Position numbers and translations under genes: made by a program | NCBI GenBank assembly: GCA_002104895.1 | Contig: MCFG01000214.1 | Coordinates: forward strand, 85,001-117,880 | DNA: 32,880 nucleotides | Direction: 5' to 3' | Source: Anaeromyces robustus | Taxonomy: Eukaryota > Neocallimastigomycota > Neocallimastigomycetes > Neocallimastigales > Neocallimastigaceae | Shown here: positions 11,461 to 21,997 of the stretch, piece by piece | Layout: each line of letters starts with the position of its first letter | Position numbering within the stretch: position 1 is the first letter of the stretch | Notes under the pieces: model-generated | What the model was told of the DNA's origin: nothing | The model's input: only the letters and a program-made list of their open reading frames with translations | The model's database searches: none

Positions 11461-11743
11461 GGATTAATATTTATATGTTATTTATTATTAATTTGATTGT
11501 TAATATCGTAATACTCCGTAAGAGATAAAATAAAATAAAATATATGAATTTATATATTCAAAAATCTATTTAAAATTATAACATTAATGGATAAATTATT
11601 TAAAATAAGAAATATATAATCATTTAATTATTATTTTAATTTAATGAATATATGATTAAGAACTAGATAAATTACTATTATACTCAAGTGAATATAACAT
11701 TAATATTTAAATAAATTTATTTCAAATCAATATATATTCTAAC

Positions 11744-12088
11744 AAAGTGTTAAACTTTATCAAATCTGATGTAGTCAATAAAATTACCTCAAAGCTTGAA
11801 GATGCTAAAAAGACTAAAAATTAGGATATAAAACTTATCAAAATGCTCAAGGAACAAGTCGATGATAAATACCAAAACGAAAAATTTCTTGACCACTACA
11901 ATCATTAGTACTAAAGGTTTAAAAAATCATTCGTGCTTTTATGAAAAAGTCGATCATATTCTTCTGATATTCAATAATAGATGAAAAAGATGAATTCTGT
12001 CAAAGCAAAAACTATTATTGATTGCAAAGACACAATCACAGAACTCAGAAATTTTAGAAAAATTAGAGAGTTCCAAGGTAAAACTTAG
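11744..12088 (+). pseudogene. Decayed coding relic, unidentified
   Basis: Codon-like, GC-richer sequence is embedded in AT-rich DNA. From 11744 one frame reads 54 codons with a single internal stop. It is rich in Lys, Asp and Glu (SDVVNKITSKLEDAKK, then LIKMLKEQVDDKYQNE), has the look of an alpha-helical or coiled-coil protein, and meets another stop at 11906-11908. A second frame from the ATG at 11981 gives 35 codons (TIIDCKDTITELRNF) to a stop at 12086-12088. The family is not recognised. It could be a host pseudogene or part of a mobile element. Confidence 0.5.
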
Positions 12089-12702
12089 TAATTTTGAAAA
12101 TTAAATTTTATTACTGACTAAATCAATTGAAATTCGATTCACATATACATATAAATATATAATTTAATTATTTAGAAAGGGTTAGAATTATAAAAAATTT
12201 CTAAAGATTTATAAATACTTTTAAAATCTTAAATAATTCAAAGAGCTATTATATCTATATTTAAATCTACAGAATATTTTAGATAATATTTTTAATACTT
12301 TTATTAAAATAAAATAAATAGTTTTATTAATAATTATTATAAAATACTTTAATTATATAGCATGACTTAAAATTAATAAAAATTAATTATTATTTTTAAT
12401 TTAATATTAGTAAAATTTTTCATATAATTAATTCTTTGTTAATTACAGTTTAGTATTAGTCATACCATTAAAATAATACCTAATTATAACATAGAATTAG
12501 TCATAGATTTAGTTTAAAATTAATAATTCATTAATATAATAATAATTTAGAATAGTAAAATTCAAAATATTAATAATAATTAATTAGTATAGTTATATTT
12601 TAATTTTATTAAATAACTTTTAAAAATTTAATTAATCTTTAATAAATAAAGTAATAAAAATTTTAATAAAAAAAAACAGTTTTGTGCTTAATAAAACAAT
12701 TT

Positions 12703-13340
12703 CTTTTTGTGTCGAGATAATTTATATCAATAGAATATAAATATTATCACTTTTCTTAGAAATAAGAAATTAAGATAATAATATTTATATATGTTTCAAA
12801 TTTTGATACAAAATATCTATAAAACTATAATTGGAACAGTGTTCTAATATTACAAGTAACCAAGATTAACACAGAAAAAACACTTTACATCTATTAATAC
12901 TTTTATCGGAAAAATAGTTTTAGAATAAAAGTTTATAAAAAATAATAAAAAATATTAAGCTAAAATTTTTTGATATCAAATGAATTTCATGGAAAAGTAA
13001 AGAAATATAATATATTTTTTTCTTGAAGTTTCTTATTTTTATTCTATTTATTTTTATGAAGAAATACAGAAATAAAATATAGAAACAAATACAGAACAAA
13101 ATACAGAGATTTATAATAAATAATATTAAAATAAAATTTCTTTTTTTTTTTATAAAATTAGGCTAAACAATACTAAGAAAAATTTTTAAACTAAAATTTT
13201 CAACTAGAATTTAAAGATGTTAAAAAAGAACAACTTAATATTAATAAAAATTCATGAATATAAATAAAGTTTACATGAAATTGATAATAATAGAATTATA
13301 AACTAAATTAAACTAAATTAAGAACTAAACTAAGATTTTA
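12703..13340. repeat. Dispersed repeat, copy 1
   Basis: Long blocks match 27094-28020 in the same orientation. Shared blocks include GTGTCGAGATA, ATATTACAA, GGAAAAATAGTTTTA, AAATACAGA repeats, AGGCTAAAC..ATACTAA and CTAAGATTTTAAAC. The first two blocks are in swapped order compared with the other copy, so one locus is rearranged. Near its left end is a hairpin (12735-12748 with 12774-12790, inner stem TTCTTA/TAAGAA). Identity is moderate, suggesting an old family. It may be a lone LTR, because the second copy abuts a Gag fragment, but TG..CA ends and duplications were not found. Confidence 0.65.
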
Positions 13341-13479
13341 AACTTTAATTTAGTATTATTATATTATTGTGATTCTATGAATTACAATAATTCTATACTT
13401 TATTATAATATTATTTATTTTTTATTATAAATTAATTAATTATTTATTTATTTAATTATATTATTACAATTATTACAAT

Positions 13480-13508
13480 TATTATTATTATTATTATCAT
13501 TATTATTA

Positions 13509-13542
<34 letters not shown>

Positions 13543-13640
13543 AAGTATTATTATTAAAATTATTACAATTATTATTATTAATATAATTATTATTATTTAC
13601 AGTAATAATAATAATAATAATGATAATAATAAAATTAAAT
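13480..13640. repeat. (ATT)n / (AAT)n trinucleotide tract
   Basis: ATT repeats run into a short non-repeat segment and then AAT repeats, so the tract can fold on itself. No gene is present between the dispersed repeat and the ankyrin gene stop at 13917. Confidence 0.8.
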
Positions 13641-13916
13641 TAAATAAAACTATAGATAATATAATAATTAAAATGAAATATCATTTAAATTATGAAATAT
13701 AAATTTATATTATATAAATTATAAGTAAATATTAAAATATATATTTAAAAGGATACATAATAAACAAATAAATATAAATTGTTAGAAATATTTATTAAAA
13801 AATATATTTATTATAATAAATTATTTTAATATTAAATAACTATTAATTTCAACGCACTATTTATTATTTTAAAAATAACTTTTATTTTTATTAATTGCTA
13901 TATAAATAAATTTTAA

Positions 13917-15539
13917 TTAGTAATCATTCATAGAATTTATTAATACTTCAAGTAATTTGCCAACTTTTGTATTTTCAAATACTCTTTGAATTAAACTATT
14001 ATCGTTTAAATTGTAAAGATATTTGAATAAATTATTAATTTTAACATTTTCTTCTTTATTATCTTTATTATATAAAATATCTATTAAAGAAAGATTATTA
14101 ACAATTAATGAAGTTGTATACCATTCATCATTAAATTGTTCTGGTGGTAAAATTTTAAAAATTTCTTCAAGTAAATCATTTTTATAATTTTGAATTAAAC
14201 CTGTCATTAAATTATCAGAATAGTAAAAACTGTTAATTTTTCCCTTTTTTAAATATAAACTTTCAATAATATATTTAATATTTATATTATTTAATATCTT
14301 ATCATTATATAAATAATCAAGAATAGTATTAAATTGATTATTTATATCACTAAAATTAAAATTAATATCAGCTCCTTTGTATATTAAATATTCTGCTAAA
14401 AGAAATTTATTTTTTGAAATAGCATAAATTACTGGTGTGACAGGATCTTTTTTAATCAAATTTGGAACAATATAATTGTAATTTTCATATTCAACAATTC
14501 TAATAATATTTATAATTTCGTTACAAGGAACATTTCGAAAAATTAAAAAAGATAATATATCAAAGTTAAATATAGGTAAATCTTTTAAAAAAAACTTATT
14601 ATCATTGAGATACTTTTTTAATTTTTCAAAATTATTATTATCAATAAAATTTGTGATATTTGTTACTTTTTCAATAGCAAATTTATTAATTTCATCGGTT
14701 ATAAAATCTCTATCAAAAGGAATATTTAATTCCTTCTTGAAAACTTTCATAAAAATAGAATATTTTCTTTCTCCTATTACGATTGGAACATTAGTATAAA
14801 AAATATAACCAAGTAAATGATTTAAATTTTCCTTAAGATTATTATAATCTTCATATTGAAAAATATATTCAACTTCTTTATATTTTTTTTCATAAAGAGC
14901 TCTGTAATACCATTCACATTGAATATCAATATTTTGTTTTTCTTTAACAATCATTCTGTTAAATTCAATAGTACTTATTGGATAATTTGTTTGATACAGA
15001 GTTAATAAATTTATAATAAATTTATTATTGAAAATGAAATGTTCCAAAAGAACTTTTATTAAATCAAAATCCATATTACTTATAAAACCTTTATATTTAA
15101 TATCTTTTATATTAAATCCATGATGTAATAAAAATTTTAACATTTTTCTACTTACTAAACCCTGTTGATGTAAATAAAATATTATATCATATCCGTCAAT
15201 ATCCATATTAATATCTCCTCCATTTTTTAAAATTAATTCAGCTAAATTATAATTTGATTTTATTAATGATAGTAAAAGAGGTGAAACGTTATTACCATCA
15301 AAAAAAGAGATATAGTTTAATGTAGGATAACCTTCTTTCTCGTATATAAACTTAAATATTTCTGATGATAGATTTTTGTCAATAACATAAAGTAATAAAT
15401 CTTCTTGATTATTTGTATTAATTTTTTCTAATGATATATCATTCATTAAAATATAATTATTTAACTCTGTAATATTATTTTGTCTTATTAATTTTAATAT
15501 AATTTCTTTTTGTTGATTCAATAAATCAGCGTTCTTCAT
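13917..15539 (-). CDS. Ankyrin-family protein, 540 aa
   Basis: This is a single-exon gene. Ankyrin-type units are visible at residues 85-111 (SPLLLSLIKSNYNLAELILK, then NGGDIN) and 366-393 (TPVIYAISKN...YKGADIN). Other parts are divergent helical repeats. The two halves resemble each other: residues about 18-111 (NNITELNNYILMNDISLEK...) and about 299-393 (NNNFEKLKKYLNDNKFFLKD...) have the same layout, implying an internal duplication. The block WYYRALYEKKYKEVEYIF (residues 210-227) is shared with both other ankyrin genes here and is not part of the standard ankyrin repeat. There is no signal peptide or membrane helix, so it is probably intracellular. The start is the first ATG, and the protein begins much like the 20233 paralogue. 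It is divergent from the plus-strand genes across the first palindrome. Molecular role unknown; ankyrin repeats usually bind proteins. Confidence 0.85.
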   Translation of the reverse strand: MKNADLLNQQKEIILKLIRQNNITELNNYILMNDISLEKINTNNQEDLLLYVIDKNLSSEIFKFIYEKEGYPTLNYISFFDGNNVSPLLLSLIKSNYNLAELILKNGGDINMDIDGYDIIFYLHQQGLVSRKMLKFLLHHGFNIKDIKYKGFISNMDFDLIKVLLEHFIFNNKFIINLLTLYQTNYPISTIEFNRMIVKEKQNIDIQCEWYYRALYEKKYKEVEYIFQYEDYNNLKENLNHLLGYIFYTNVPIVIGERKYSIFMKVFKKELNIPFDRDFITDEINKFAIEKVTNITNFIDNNNFEKLKKYLNDNKFFLKDLPIFNFDILSFLIFRNVPCNEIINIIRIVEYENYNYIVPNLIKKDPVTPVIYAISKNKFLLAEYLIYKGADINFNFSDINNQFNTILDYLYNDKILNNINIKYIIESLYLKKGKINSFYYSDNLMTGLIQNYKNDLLEEIFKILPPEQFNDEWYTTSLIVNNLSLIDILYNKDNKEENVKINNLFKYLYNLNDNSLIQRVFENTKVGKLLEVLINSMNDY

Positions 15540-15787
15540 TTTTTTTATTTATTTAATTATTTAACTACCTTTCAAAATAAAACTTAATAATTTTTATATA
15601 GTTAATTAACTTTTTGTTTTATTATATATATTTTTTAAATTCTTTTTTATCTTTTATTTAGTAATTATAAATAAATAAAAAAGAAAAGAAAAAAAAAAGT
15701 ATAAACAATAAAAAAATAGCAATATATAAATAAAAAATAAATTAAATAAATAAATATAAATAAATAAATAAATTAATATTAATAAAT

Positions 15788-15823
15788 AAAAGCCATCATA
15801 AATACTTTAAAATGATTCGTTGA
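15788..15823 (-). promoter_or_regulatory. Shared upstream motif of the ankyrin genes, copy 1
   Basis: Read on the minus strand this is AACGAATCATTTTAAAGTAT followed by a few bases and ATGGCTTTT. It ends 248 bases upstream of the minus-strand ankyrin start. Matching sequences lie at 18561, 19984 and 25232 on plus and at 21961 on minus. A promoter role is inferred from position; it could also be the end of an inverted-repeat element. Confidence 0.55.
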
Positions 15824-16793
15824 TTTTTTTTTAATTTATTAAATTTTTTTAAATATATAATTTTTATGGAAAAATTTTAAAATAAAATAGATAAAAAATG
15901 ATAGAAAAAAAAAAAATAGAAATAAAAACGAATTATTAAAAAATAATTTTAATAAAACAAAAAATTTATATTTATATTTATATTTATTTTATTGAATATG
16001 TAATAATTTCCAATTAAAGTATTATTAACTAGATAATAATATATTATTTTTTTTATCATTAATTATTAATTATTTCAAAAAAAAAAAAAATAAATAAAAC
16101 ACTATATAAAAAAAATAATATATTTATATTATTTAATTAGATACAGTATTAATTAATAATAATAATAATCAAAAATTTCCTTTTTTTTACAAAAGTAATA
16201 AATAAATAAAGTTCAGAATATATTAAACTATAATTAATAAATATTTAATTAAATAAATAAACACGTAAATTTGATCTATTATAATAATTATAAGAAAATA
16301 TATTTTATTGTTATTATAATAACTAATTATATATTATATGTTATAATTATTTTATCATCATTTTTTATATAAGGTAATATAATTTTTTTATTATATAACA
16401 ATTTTATTTAAACTATACTATTTCAATTATTTAATTAATTAATTTAAAAAAATTATAAGAAGAAAAATAAATGATTCATTAAAAATTTTGCATTATTTTT
16501 TATATATTATTTATTATTTATTATATCTTTTTTTATTTATTAATTATTTATTATCTATATAATTTTGAAAAAAAACTAAACTTATTAATGATTATAATAT
16601 TATTTATTATTGTTTATTACTTATTACTTATTACTTATAATTACAAATAATAATAATAAACAATATAATAAAGATATATTTTTTATATATTTTATATTAT
16701 TTATTATTATTTTTATTAGTTTACTGTTATGTTTTATTTTTATATTTATTAATAAATTATTGTTTATTATTTATTATTTATAATTTATTATTT

Positions 16794-16832
<39 letters not shown>

Positions 16833-17019
16833 TAATTTAAAATATTTTATTATTTTATTATTTTATTCTTTATTTAATTATTATATTTATTAATAAATTA
16901 TTATTTATTATTTATTATTTATAATTTATTATTTATTATTTATTTATTTATTTTTTTATATTATTTATTATTTTATTCTTTATTTATTTATTATATTTAT
17001 TCAATAATTTAAAGAAATT
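15824..17019. repeat. Outer left flank of palindrome A, low-complexity
   Basis: No gene. The first 250 bases are similar to those after 21997 (both contain TTTTATTGAATAT, TAATAATTTCC and TTAAAGTATTATTAA), so the two loci share this flank. The rest is TTTATTA-type simple sequence with a roughly 145-bp unit (TTATTAATAAATTATT...) repeated in tandem at about 16735-16870 and 16880-17000. Confidence 0.7.
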
Positions 17020-18184
17020 TCTTTATAGAGTGTTGGATATGAATGAGTAAATAAATAATTTTTTTTTTTTTCAAAATGAAATTTTTCATGTTTAAATTTT
17101 TTTAATTTTTTGGTTATTTTTTAAAATTTTTCATTTTCAAAATTTGAGATCAGTAAATTTTTAAAAATTTTAATAAACAATTTTTTAACTTAAATTTTTT
17201 TAATTTATGAAAAATTTTTTAATTAAATAAAAAAAATTAAAATTTAAATAAATTTACAAAAATTTTAAATGAATAAATTAAATAAATTATTTTAAAATTT
17301 GTTCGTCCAGACCAATAAAATGGAAATAAATTAATGATTGGATTTAATAATTTAATAATAAATTAAATAATAAAATTAAATAAATAAATTAAATAAATTT
17401 TTAAAGTTTTGTGCTCAAAATTTGAGTTTTTTTTGAAAAATTAAATGAATAAAAAAAATAAAATAAATGAATATTTAAATAAAAAACTTAATTTTGGTGA
17501 AAAATATGCACAAATTTTTTTATATTTTTATTACTTTATTTTGAATTTATTTATTCAAAAAAATTTGTAAATTTCATAAATAGTAATTCTAACCCTAATT
17601 ATTTATTTAAATATTCATTTATTTTATTTTTTTTATTCATTTAATTTTTCAAAAAAAACACAAATTTTAAGTACAAAACTTTAAAAATTTATTTAATTTA
17701 TTTATTTAATTTTATTATTTAATTTATTATTAAATTATTAAATCCAATCATTAATTTATTTCCATTTTATTGGTCTGGACGAACAAATTTTAAAAAAATT
17801 TATTTAATTTATTCATTTAAAATTTTTGTAAATTTATTTAAATTTTAATTTTTTTTATTTAATTAAAAAATTTTTCATAAATTAAAAAAATTTAAGTTAA
17901 AAAATTGTTTATTAAAAATTTTTAAAATTTACTGATCTCAAAAATTGAAAATTAAAAATTTTAAAATTTACTGATCTCAAAAATTGAAAATTAAAAATTT
18001 TAAAATTTACTGATCTCAAAAATTGAAAATTAAAAATTTTAAAATTTACTGATCTCAAAAATTGAAAATTAAAAATTTTAAAAAATACAAAAAAATGAAA
18101 AAAATTAAAAAAAATTTGATCTCAAAATTTAAACATGAAAAATTTTAATTTTGAAAAAAAAAAAAAAAAAATTAATTAATTAAT

Positions 18185-18215
<31 letters not shown>

Positions 18216-18232
18216 CATATTCCAAAACTTAA
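17020..18232. repeat. Large palindrome A (inverted repeat with 118-bp spacer)
   Basis: The left arm (about 17020-17483) is repeated in inverted orientation in the right arm (17602 to about 18232). A clear anchor is TTCGTCCAGACCAATAAAAT at about 17301 against its reverse complement ending at about 17782. The spacer (about 17484-17601) is not self-complementary. The right arm holds four tandem 39-bp units (around 17925-18087) where the left arm has one. The arms are long and similar enough to extrude a cruciform. The same palindrome occurs at 23409-24597 with its spacer reversed. Confidence 0.9.
17925..18087. repeat. 39-bp tandem repeat, four copies, within palindrome A
   Basis: ACTGATCTCA recurs at 17931, 17970, 18009 and 18048, an exact 39-base period. 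The units are almost identical. Only one copy is present in the left arm and in either arm of palindrome B, so this is a recent local expansion. Confidence 0.95.
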
Positions 18233-18560
18233 TGAAAAATTAAAAATTAAATAATAAAAAATATATATAAAAAAAATCATAATAAATAATAAGTAGTAAA
18301 AGATAAACAATAAATTAACTTAATAAAAAATAAAATAATAAATGAATAAATGAATAAATAATAATAATAATAATAATAATAATAGTAATAATAATAATAA
18401 TAATAATAATATAAAACTTCAAATCATATTACGTTAAATATGATTAGTAACAATAAATAATAAATAATAATAAAATAATAAATATATAAAACAATATATA
18501 AAATAAATAATAAATATTAAACAATAAATAAAAAGTATTTATTAATAAAAATTAATTATT

Positions 18561-18583
18561 GAATATTTTTTAAGTATAGCATT
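18561..18583 (+). promoter_or_regulatory. Shared upstream motif, worn copy before an ankyrin relic
   Basis: GAATATTTTTTAAGTATAGC followed by ATT, then AATTTTATT as in the 25232 copy. It is worn compared with the others and lies about 185 bases before the ankyrin 5' relic at 18769. Confidence 0.45.
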
Positions 18584-18768
18584 TAATTTTATTAAATGTA
18601 ATAAATATATTATTTATTTTTCATTTTATACTTTCTTCCTTCATTATTTTTTACTTATAAAAATAGTAATTAAATATATTTTTATAAACATTAAAATATT
18701 GAAAATAATAAAGTATTAAATCTATCATATTATTTAAAAATAAATAAAAACAGCAAATTGAATTATTT

Positions 18769-18840
18769 AATGAACATCAAGGAATTGTTATTAATTTAAT
18801 AAAAAAGTTGATTTTAAATTTTGAAAATATCAAAGTTTAA
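18769..18840 (+). pseudogene. Relic of the 5' end of a further ankyrin-family gene
   Basis: Twenty-three codons read NEHQGIVINLIKKLILNFEN and then IKV before a stop. This resembles the start of the ankyrin proteins here (NQQKEIILKLIRQNN... in the minus-strand gene, NQNRKTIVKFMKNND... at 20233). The preceding bases (AATTATTTAATGAA) match those at about 25456 in the third gene. Downstream it dissolves into AT-rich sequence. The match is short and compositionally biased, but the upstream motif supports it. Confidence 0.5.
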
Positions 18841-19004
18841 ATATTAAAAAAAAATTCTTAATGAAAAATTTGTTTAAAAAAGTAATAATTTTTTTATTTG
18901 AAAAATTATAAATATATATATATATATAATGAAACGTAATATGTAATAAGTAGTAAAAAAAATTATAATAATTATAAAATAAAATATTTAAAAATATATA
19001 TTAA
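18841..19004. other. AT-rich DNA between relic and microsatellite
   Basis: No feature recognised. It includes a short TA repeat near 18910-18928. Confidence 0.5.
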
Positions 19005-19577
19005 TCAATAATAAATAAATAAATAAATAAATAAAAGAAATAAAAAGTAATAAATAATAAATAATAAAAAATTATTATTATAAATAAATAAATAAATAAA
19101 AGAAATAAAAGAAATAAATAAATAATAAATAATAATAATAATAATAGTAAATAATAAATAATAAATAGTAAATAAATAATAATAAATAAATATATAAAAG
19201 AAATAAAAGAAATAAATAAATAATAAATAATAATAATAATAAATAATAAATAAATAATAATAAATAATAAATAATAAATAAATAAAAATAAATAAATAAA
19301 TAAAAGAAATAAAAGAAATAAATAAATAATAAATAATAAATAGTAAATAATAAATAATAAACAAAAAACAATAAATAATAAATAATAAATAATAAATAAT
19401 AAATAGTAAATAATAAATAATAAACAATAAACAATAAATAATAAATAATAAATAATAAATAATAAATAATAAATAATAAAAATAAATAATAAATAATAAA
19501 TAATAAATAATAAAAATAAATAATAAATAATAAATAATAAATAATAAATAAATAATAAATAAATAATAAATAATAAA

Positions 19578-19608
<31 letters not shown>

Positions 19609-19675
19609 TAATAATAAATAATAATAATAAATAATAAATAAATAAATAATAATAATAATAATAATAAATAATTAA
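19005..19675. repeat. Long (AAATAAT)n/(AAT)n compound microsatellite
   Basis: About 670 bases of TAAATAATAAATAA-type sequence with higher-order repetition, for example AAATAAAAGAAATAAA blocks at about 19085, 19195 and 19300. The long minus-strand open frames here come from the repeat. Confidence 0.95.
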
Positions 19676-19983
19676 ATATTAATATTTAAATTAAATTATA
19701 ATATTATTTATTTTTAATAGATATTTATAATTATTTAATATTTATTTATTAATTATATATATATATATATTAAAATAAGTTTCAATACTTCTTTTTATAT
19801 TATTGTTGATATAACAAAAAATATATAATATATATATTTTTCATATTATTAGTAATATTTTTAAATTGTGAATTATATTTCTTACATTAATAAAAGTGTA
19901 ATACAAATACATTTAAAAAATTTCTGTTTCTATTAATAAATATATTTTTTTTACTAATTGTTTAATTAGTTAAAAATTTGACT

Positions 19984-20012
19984 AATCATTTTCAAATATT
20001 TTATATGGCTTT
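19984..20012 (+). promoter_or_regulatory. Shared upstream motif of the ankyrin genes, copy 2
   Basis: AATCATTTTCAAATATTTTA followed by TATGGCTTT, ending 221 bases before the ankyrin start at 20233. A T-rich tract (CTTTTTCTTTTTTTTTTC) follows, as it does after the copy at 25232. Confidence 0.55.
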
Positions 20013-20232
20013 GCATTTTAATTTAATTTTATTTAATTTTTTTATTTTTTATTTACTTTTTCTTTTTTTTTTCTTTTAAATTATATTTTCCTTAAAAAAT
20101 ATTTTTATTATTAGAATAAAAAAAAAACAAAGAACAAAAAATAATATAATATATATATAAATATAAGAAATATTATATATAATTAATAATTATTATAATT
20201 GTAACTTTTTTAAAAATATCAATACTGACAAC

Positions 20233-21399
20233 ATGAATACTTTAAATGAAGAAAAACCAAAACACCATACAATAATAAACCAAAATAGAAAGACAATTGT
20301 AAAATTTATGAAAAATAATGATATTACAAATATTAAAAAATTTATCTTTGAAAATAATATAAAATTAAAAAGTTTTAATGTTTATAATAAATTTGACTTT
20401 TTAATTTATGCAGTTGGTAAAAATCTTTCTCCTAGTATGGTGAGATATTTGTATAAAAAATGTCATTATAAAACTATTAATTATAAATTTATATTAAGAA
20501 GAAAAAACATTTTAACACCACTTTTACTCGCGTTAATAAAATCAAACTATGTTTTAGCTGAAGAAATTCTAAAAAATGGAGGTGATATAAATTATAAAAT
20601 GATAAAATATAATATTTTATATTGTTTATATAATTATAAATCTTTAACTACAAAAAATGTTAAATTTATATTAAATCATGGATTTAATATTGATTCAATC
20701 AATGACCATAACTTAATATCAAAATTAAACATGGATATACTCCAGTTAATTTTAAAACGTTGTATTTTTGATAATGCTTTTATATTAAAATTAATAAATA
20801 TTCATGTCAATAAACAAACGTTATCAGAAGAAGAACTTAATGATTTAATTTCTTCTGAAACAAATAAAATTAAAGTAACGGATAAATGGTATCAAAAAGC
20901 TTTGTCAAACAAAAGATATAAGGATATTGAAGAGGTTTACTACTATAAAGATATTAATTACAATAAACAAGAATTAAAGGAATTATTATTATATCTTGAA
21001 ATGGAATATGCTTCTTTAAGAATTCCAGATCAATATAGACTTTTAAAACAAGTTGAAACTCAGCAAATAAAAATTCCAATGACAAAAGATGATCTAGATG
21101 AACAATATAATAAACTTTATGTATTATTATTTAAATTTTTAAACTATTTTATTGGTTATGGAAAATTACGTGGATTAAGAGAATTTTTTAGAGAAAATGA
21201 ATTTGTTTTTAAGGATATACGCTATACTGAATATGATATGATAACTTACGCAATTAAACATGATATTTCAAATCATTGTATAAAAAGAATACTTACTTAT
21301 TTCCCAGTAAGTGAAATAAAAGATCAATGGAGAGAAATTGCTAACGAAAAAAAAAATCGTTCAGTTATAAAGGTTATTCAAAAAACTTTAAAATACTAA
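20233..21399 (+). CDS. Ankyrin-family protein, 388 aa
   Basis: This single-exon paralogue of the genes at 13917-15539 and 25423-26594 has its clearest ankyrin unit at residues 94-120 (LTPLLLALIKSNYVLAEEIL, then KNGGDIN). A second helical unit ends NHGFNI (148-153). The family block WYQKALSNKRYKDIEEVYYY occupies residues 219-238. A C-terminal module (about residues 305-388) matches residues about 295-345 and the far C-terminus of the 540-residue paralogue. The second ankyrin unit of that protein is missing here, which explains the shorter length. There is no signal peptide or membrane helix. The start is the first ATG after a long A/T leader. It follows the shared motif and T-rich tract, and tandem repeats begin 22 bases after its stop. 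Function unknown. Confidence 0.85.
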   Translation: MNTLNEEKPKHHTIINQNRKTIVKFMKNNDITNIKKFIFENNIKLKSFNVYNKFDFLIYAVGKNLSPSMVRYLYKKCHYKTINYKFILRRKNILTPLLLALIKSNYVLAEEILKNGGDINYKMIKYNILYCLYNYKSLTTKNVKFILNHGFNIDSINDHNLISKLNMDILQLILKRCIFDNAFILKLINIHVNKQTLSEEELNDLISSETNKIKVTDKWYQKALSNKRYKDIEEVYYYKDINYNKQELKELLLYLEMEYASLRIPDQYRLLKQVETQQIKIPMTKDDLDEQYNKLYVLLFKFLNYFIGYGKLRGLREFFRENEFVFKDIRYTEYDMITYAIKHDISNHCIKRILTYFPVSEIKDQWREIANEKKNRSVIKVIQKTLKY

Positions 21400-21420
21400 T
21401 ATTAGAATTTTTTTTTTATA

Positions 21421-21645
21421 AATAATGTTATAATAATAGTATTAAATATTTTCATCAAACAATATTAAAAAAGTAAATAATGTTATAAAAATAGCATTAA
21501 ATATTTTCATTAAACAATATTAAAAAAGTAAATAATGTTATAATAATAGTAATAAATATTTTCATATTACAATATTAAAATGTAAATAATGTTATAATAA
21601 TAATAATAATATTAAATATTTTCTTTATACAATATTAAAATTATA
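21421..21645. repeat. 54-55-bp tandem repeat, four copies
   Basis: AATAATGTTATAA begins at 21421, 21476, 21531 and 21585. Each unit continues with TATTAAATATTTTC and CAATATTAAAA. The array starts right after the ankyrin stop, so it would be transcribed as its 3' UTR. Confidence 0.9.
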
Positions 21646-21787
21646 ATATAAATAAACATTTAATTAATTATTTATTTTAAATTATATATTTAAATACTTT
21701 TTTTTTACTATATTAAAATATAAATAAACATTTAATTAATTATTTATTTTAAATTATATATTTAAATGCTTTTTTTACTATATTAAT
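21646..21787. repeat. 72-bp tandem duplication
   Basis: AATAAACATTTAATTAATTA starts at 21651 and again at 21723. The two units run to TTTTTTTACTATATT and are nearly identical. Confidence 0.9.
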
Positions 21788-21960
21788 TAAAAATTAATTA
21801 ATAATAGAAAATAAAAGAAGAAAAAATAATAAATAATAAATAATAAATAAATAAATAAATAAATAAATAATAAATAATAAATAATAAATAAATAAATAAA
21901 TAATAAATAATAAATAATAATAAATAAATAATTATATATATATATATATAATTTTTTTAA

Positions 21961-21997
21961 AAAAGCCATAACAAATACTTTAAAATGATTCGTTGAT
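21961..21997 (-). promoter_or_regulatory. Shared upstream motif without a gene (minus orientation)
   Basis: This copy is close to the one at 15788 (AAAGCCAT, AAATACTTTAAAATGATTCG, TTGAT). It points left, away from palindrome B, towards the tail of the 20233 gene. No minus-strand ankyrin gene or relic was found there, so it may be the remnant of a lost divergent gene or an element end. Confidence 0.45.

Noticed and set aside
11286-11528. 80-residue open frame
   Set aside because: It is made of the TTTA microsatellite; the peptide is a repeat of FIYL.
14605-14799. Plus-strand open frame inside the minus-strand ankyrin gene
   Set aside because: It is an antisense shadow of a well-supported coding region.
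17925-18087. CRISPR-like array (39-bp period)
   Set aside because: The whole unit repeats with no variable spacers; it is a plain tandem expansion in a eukaryotic palindrome.
19005-19434. Long minus-strand open frames rich in Ile, Tyr, Phe and Leu
   Set aside because: They are translations of the AAATAAT microsatellite and appear in more than one frame.
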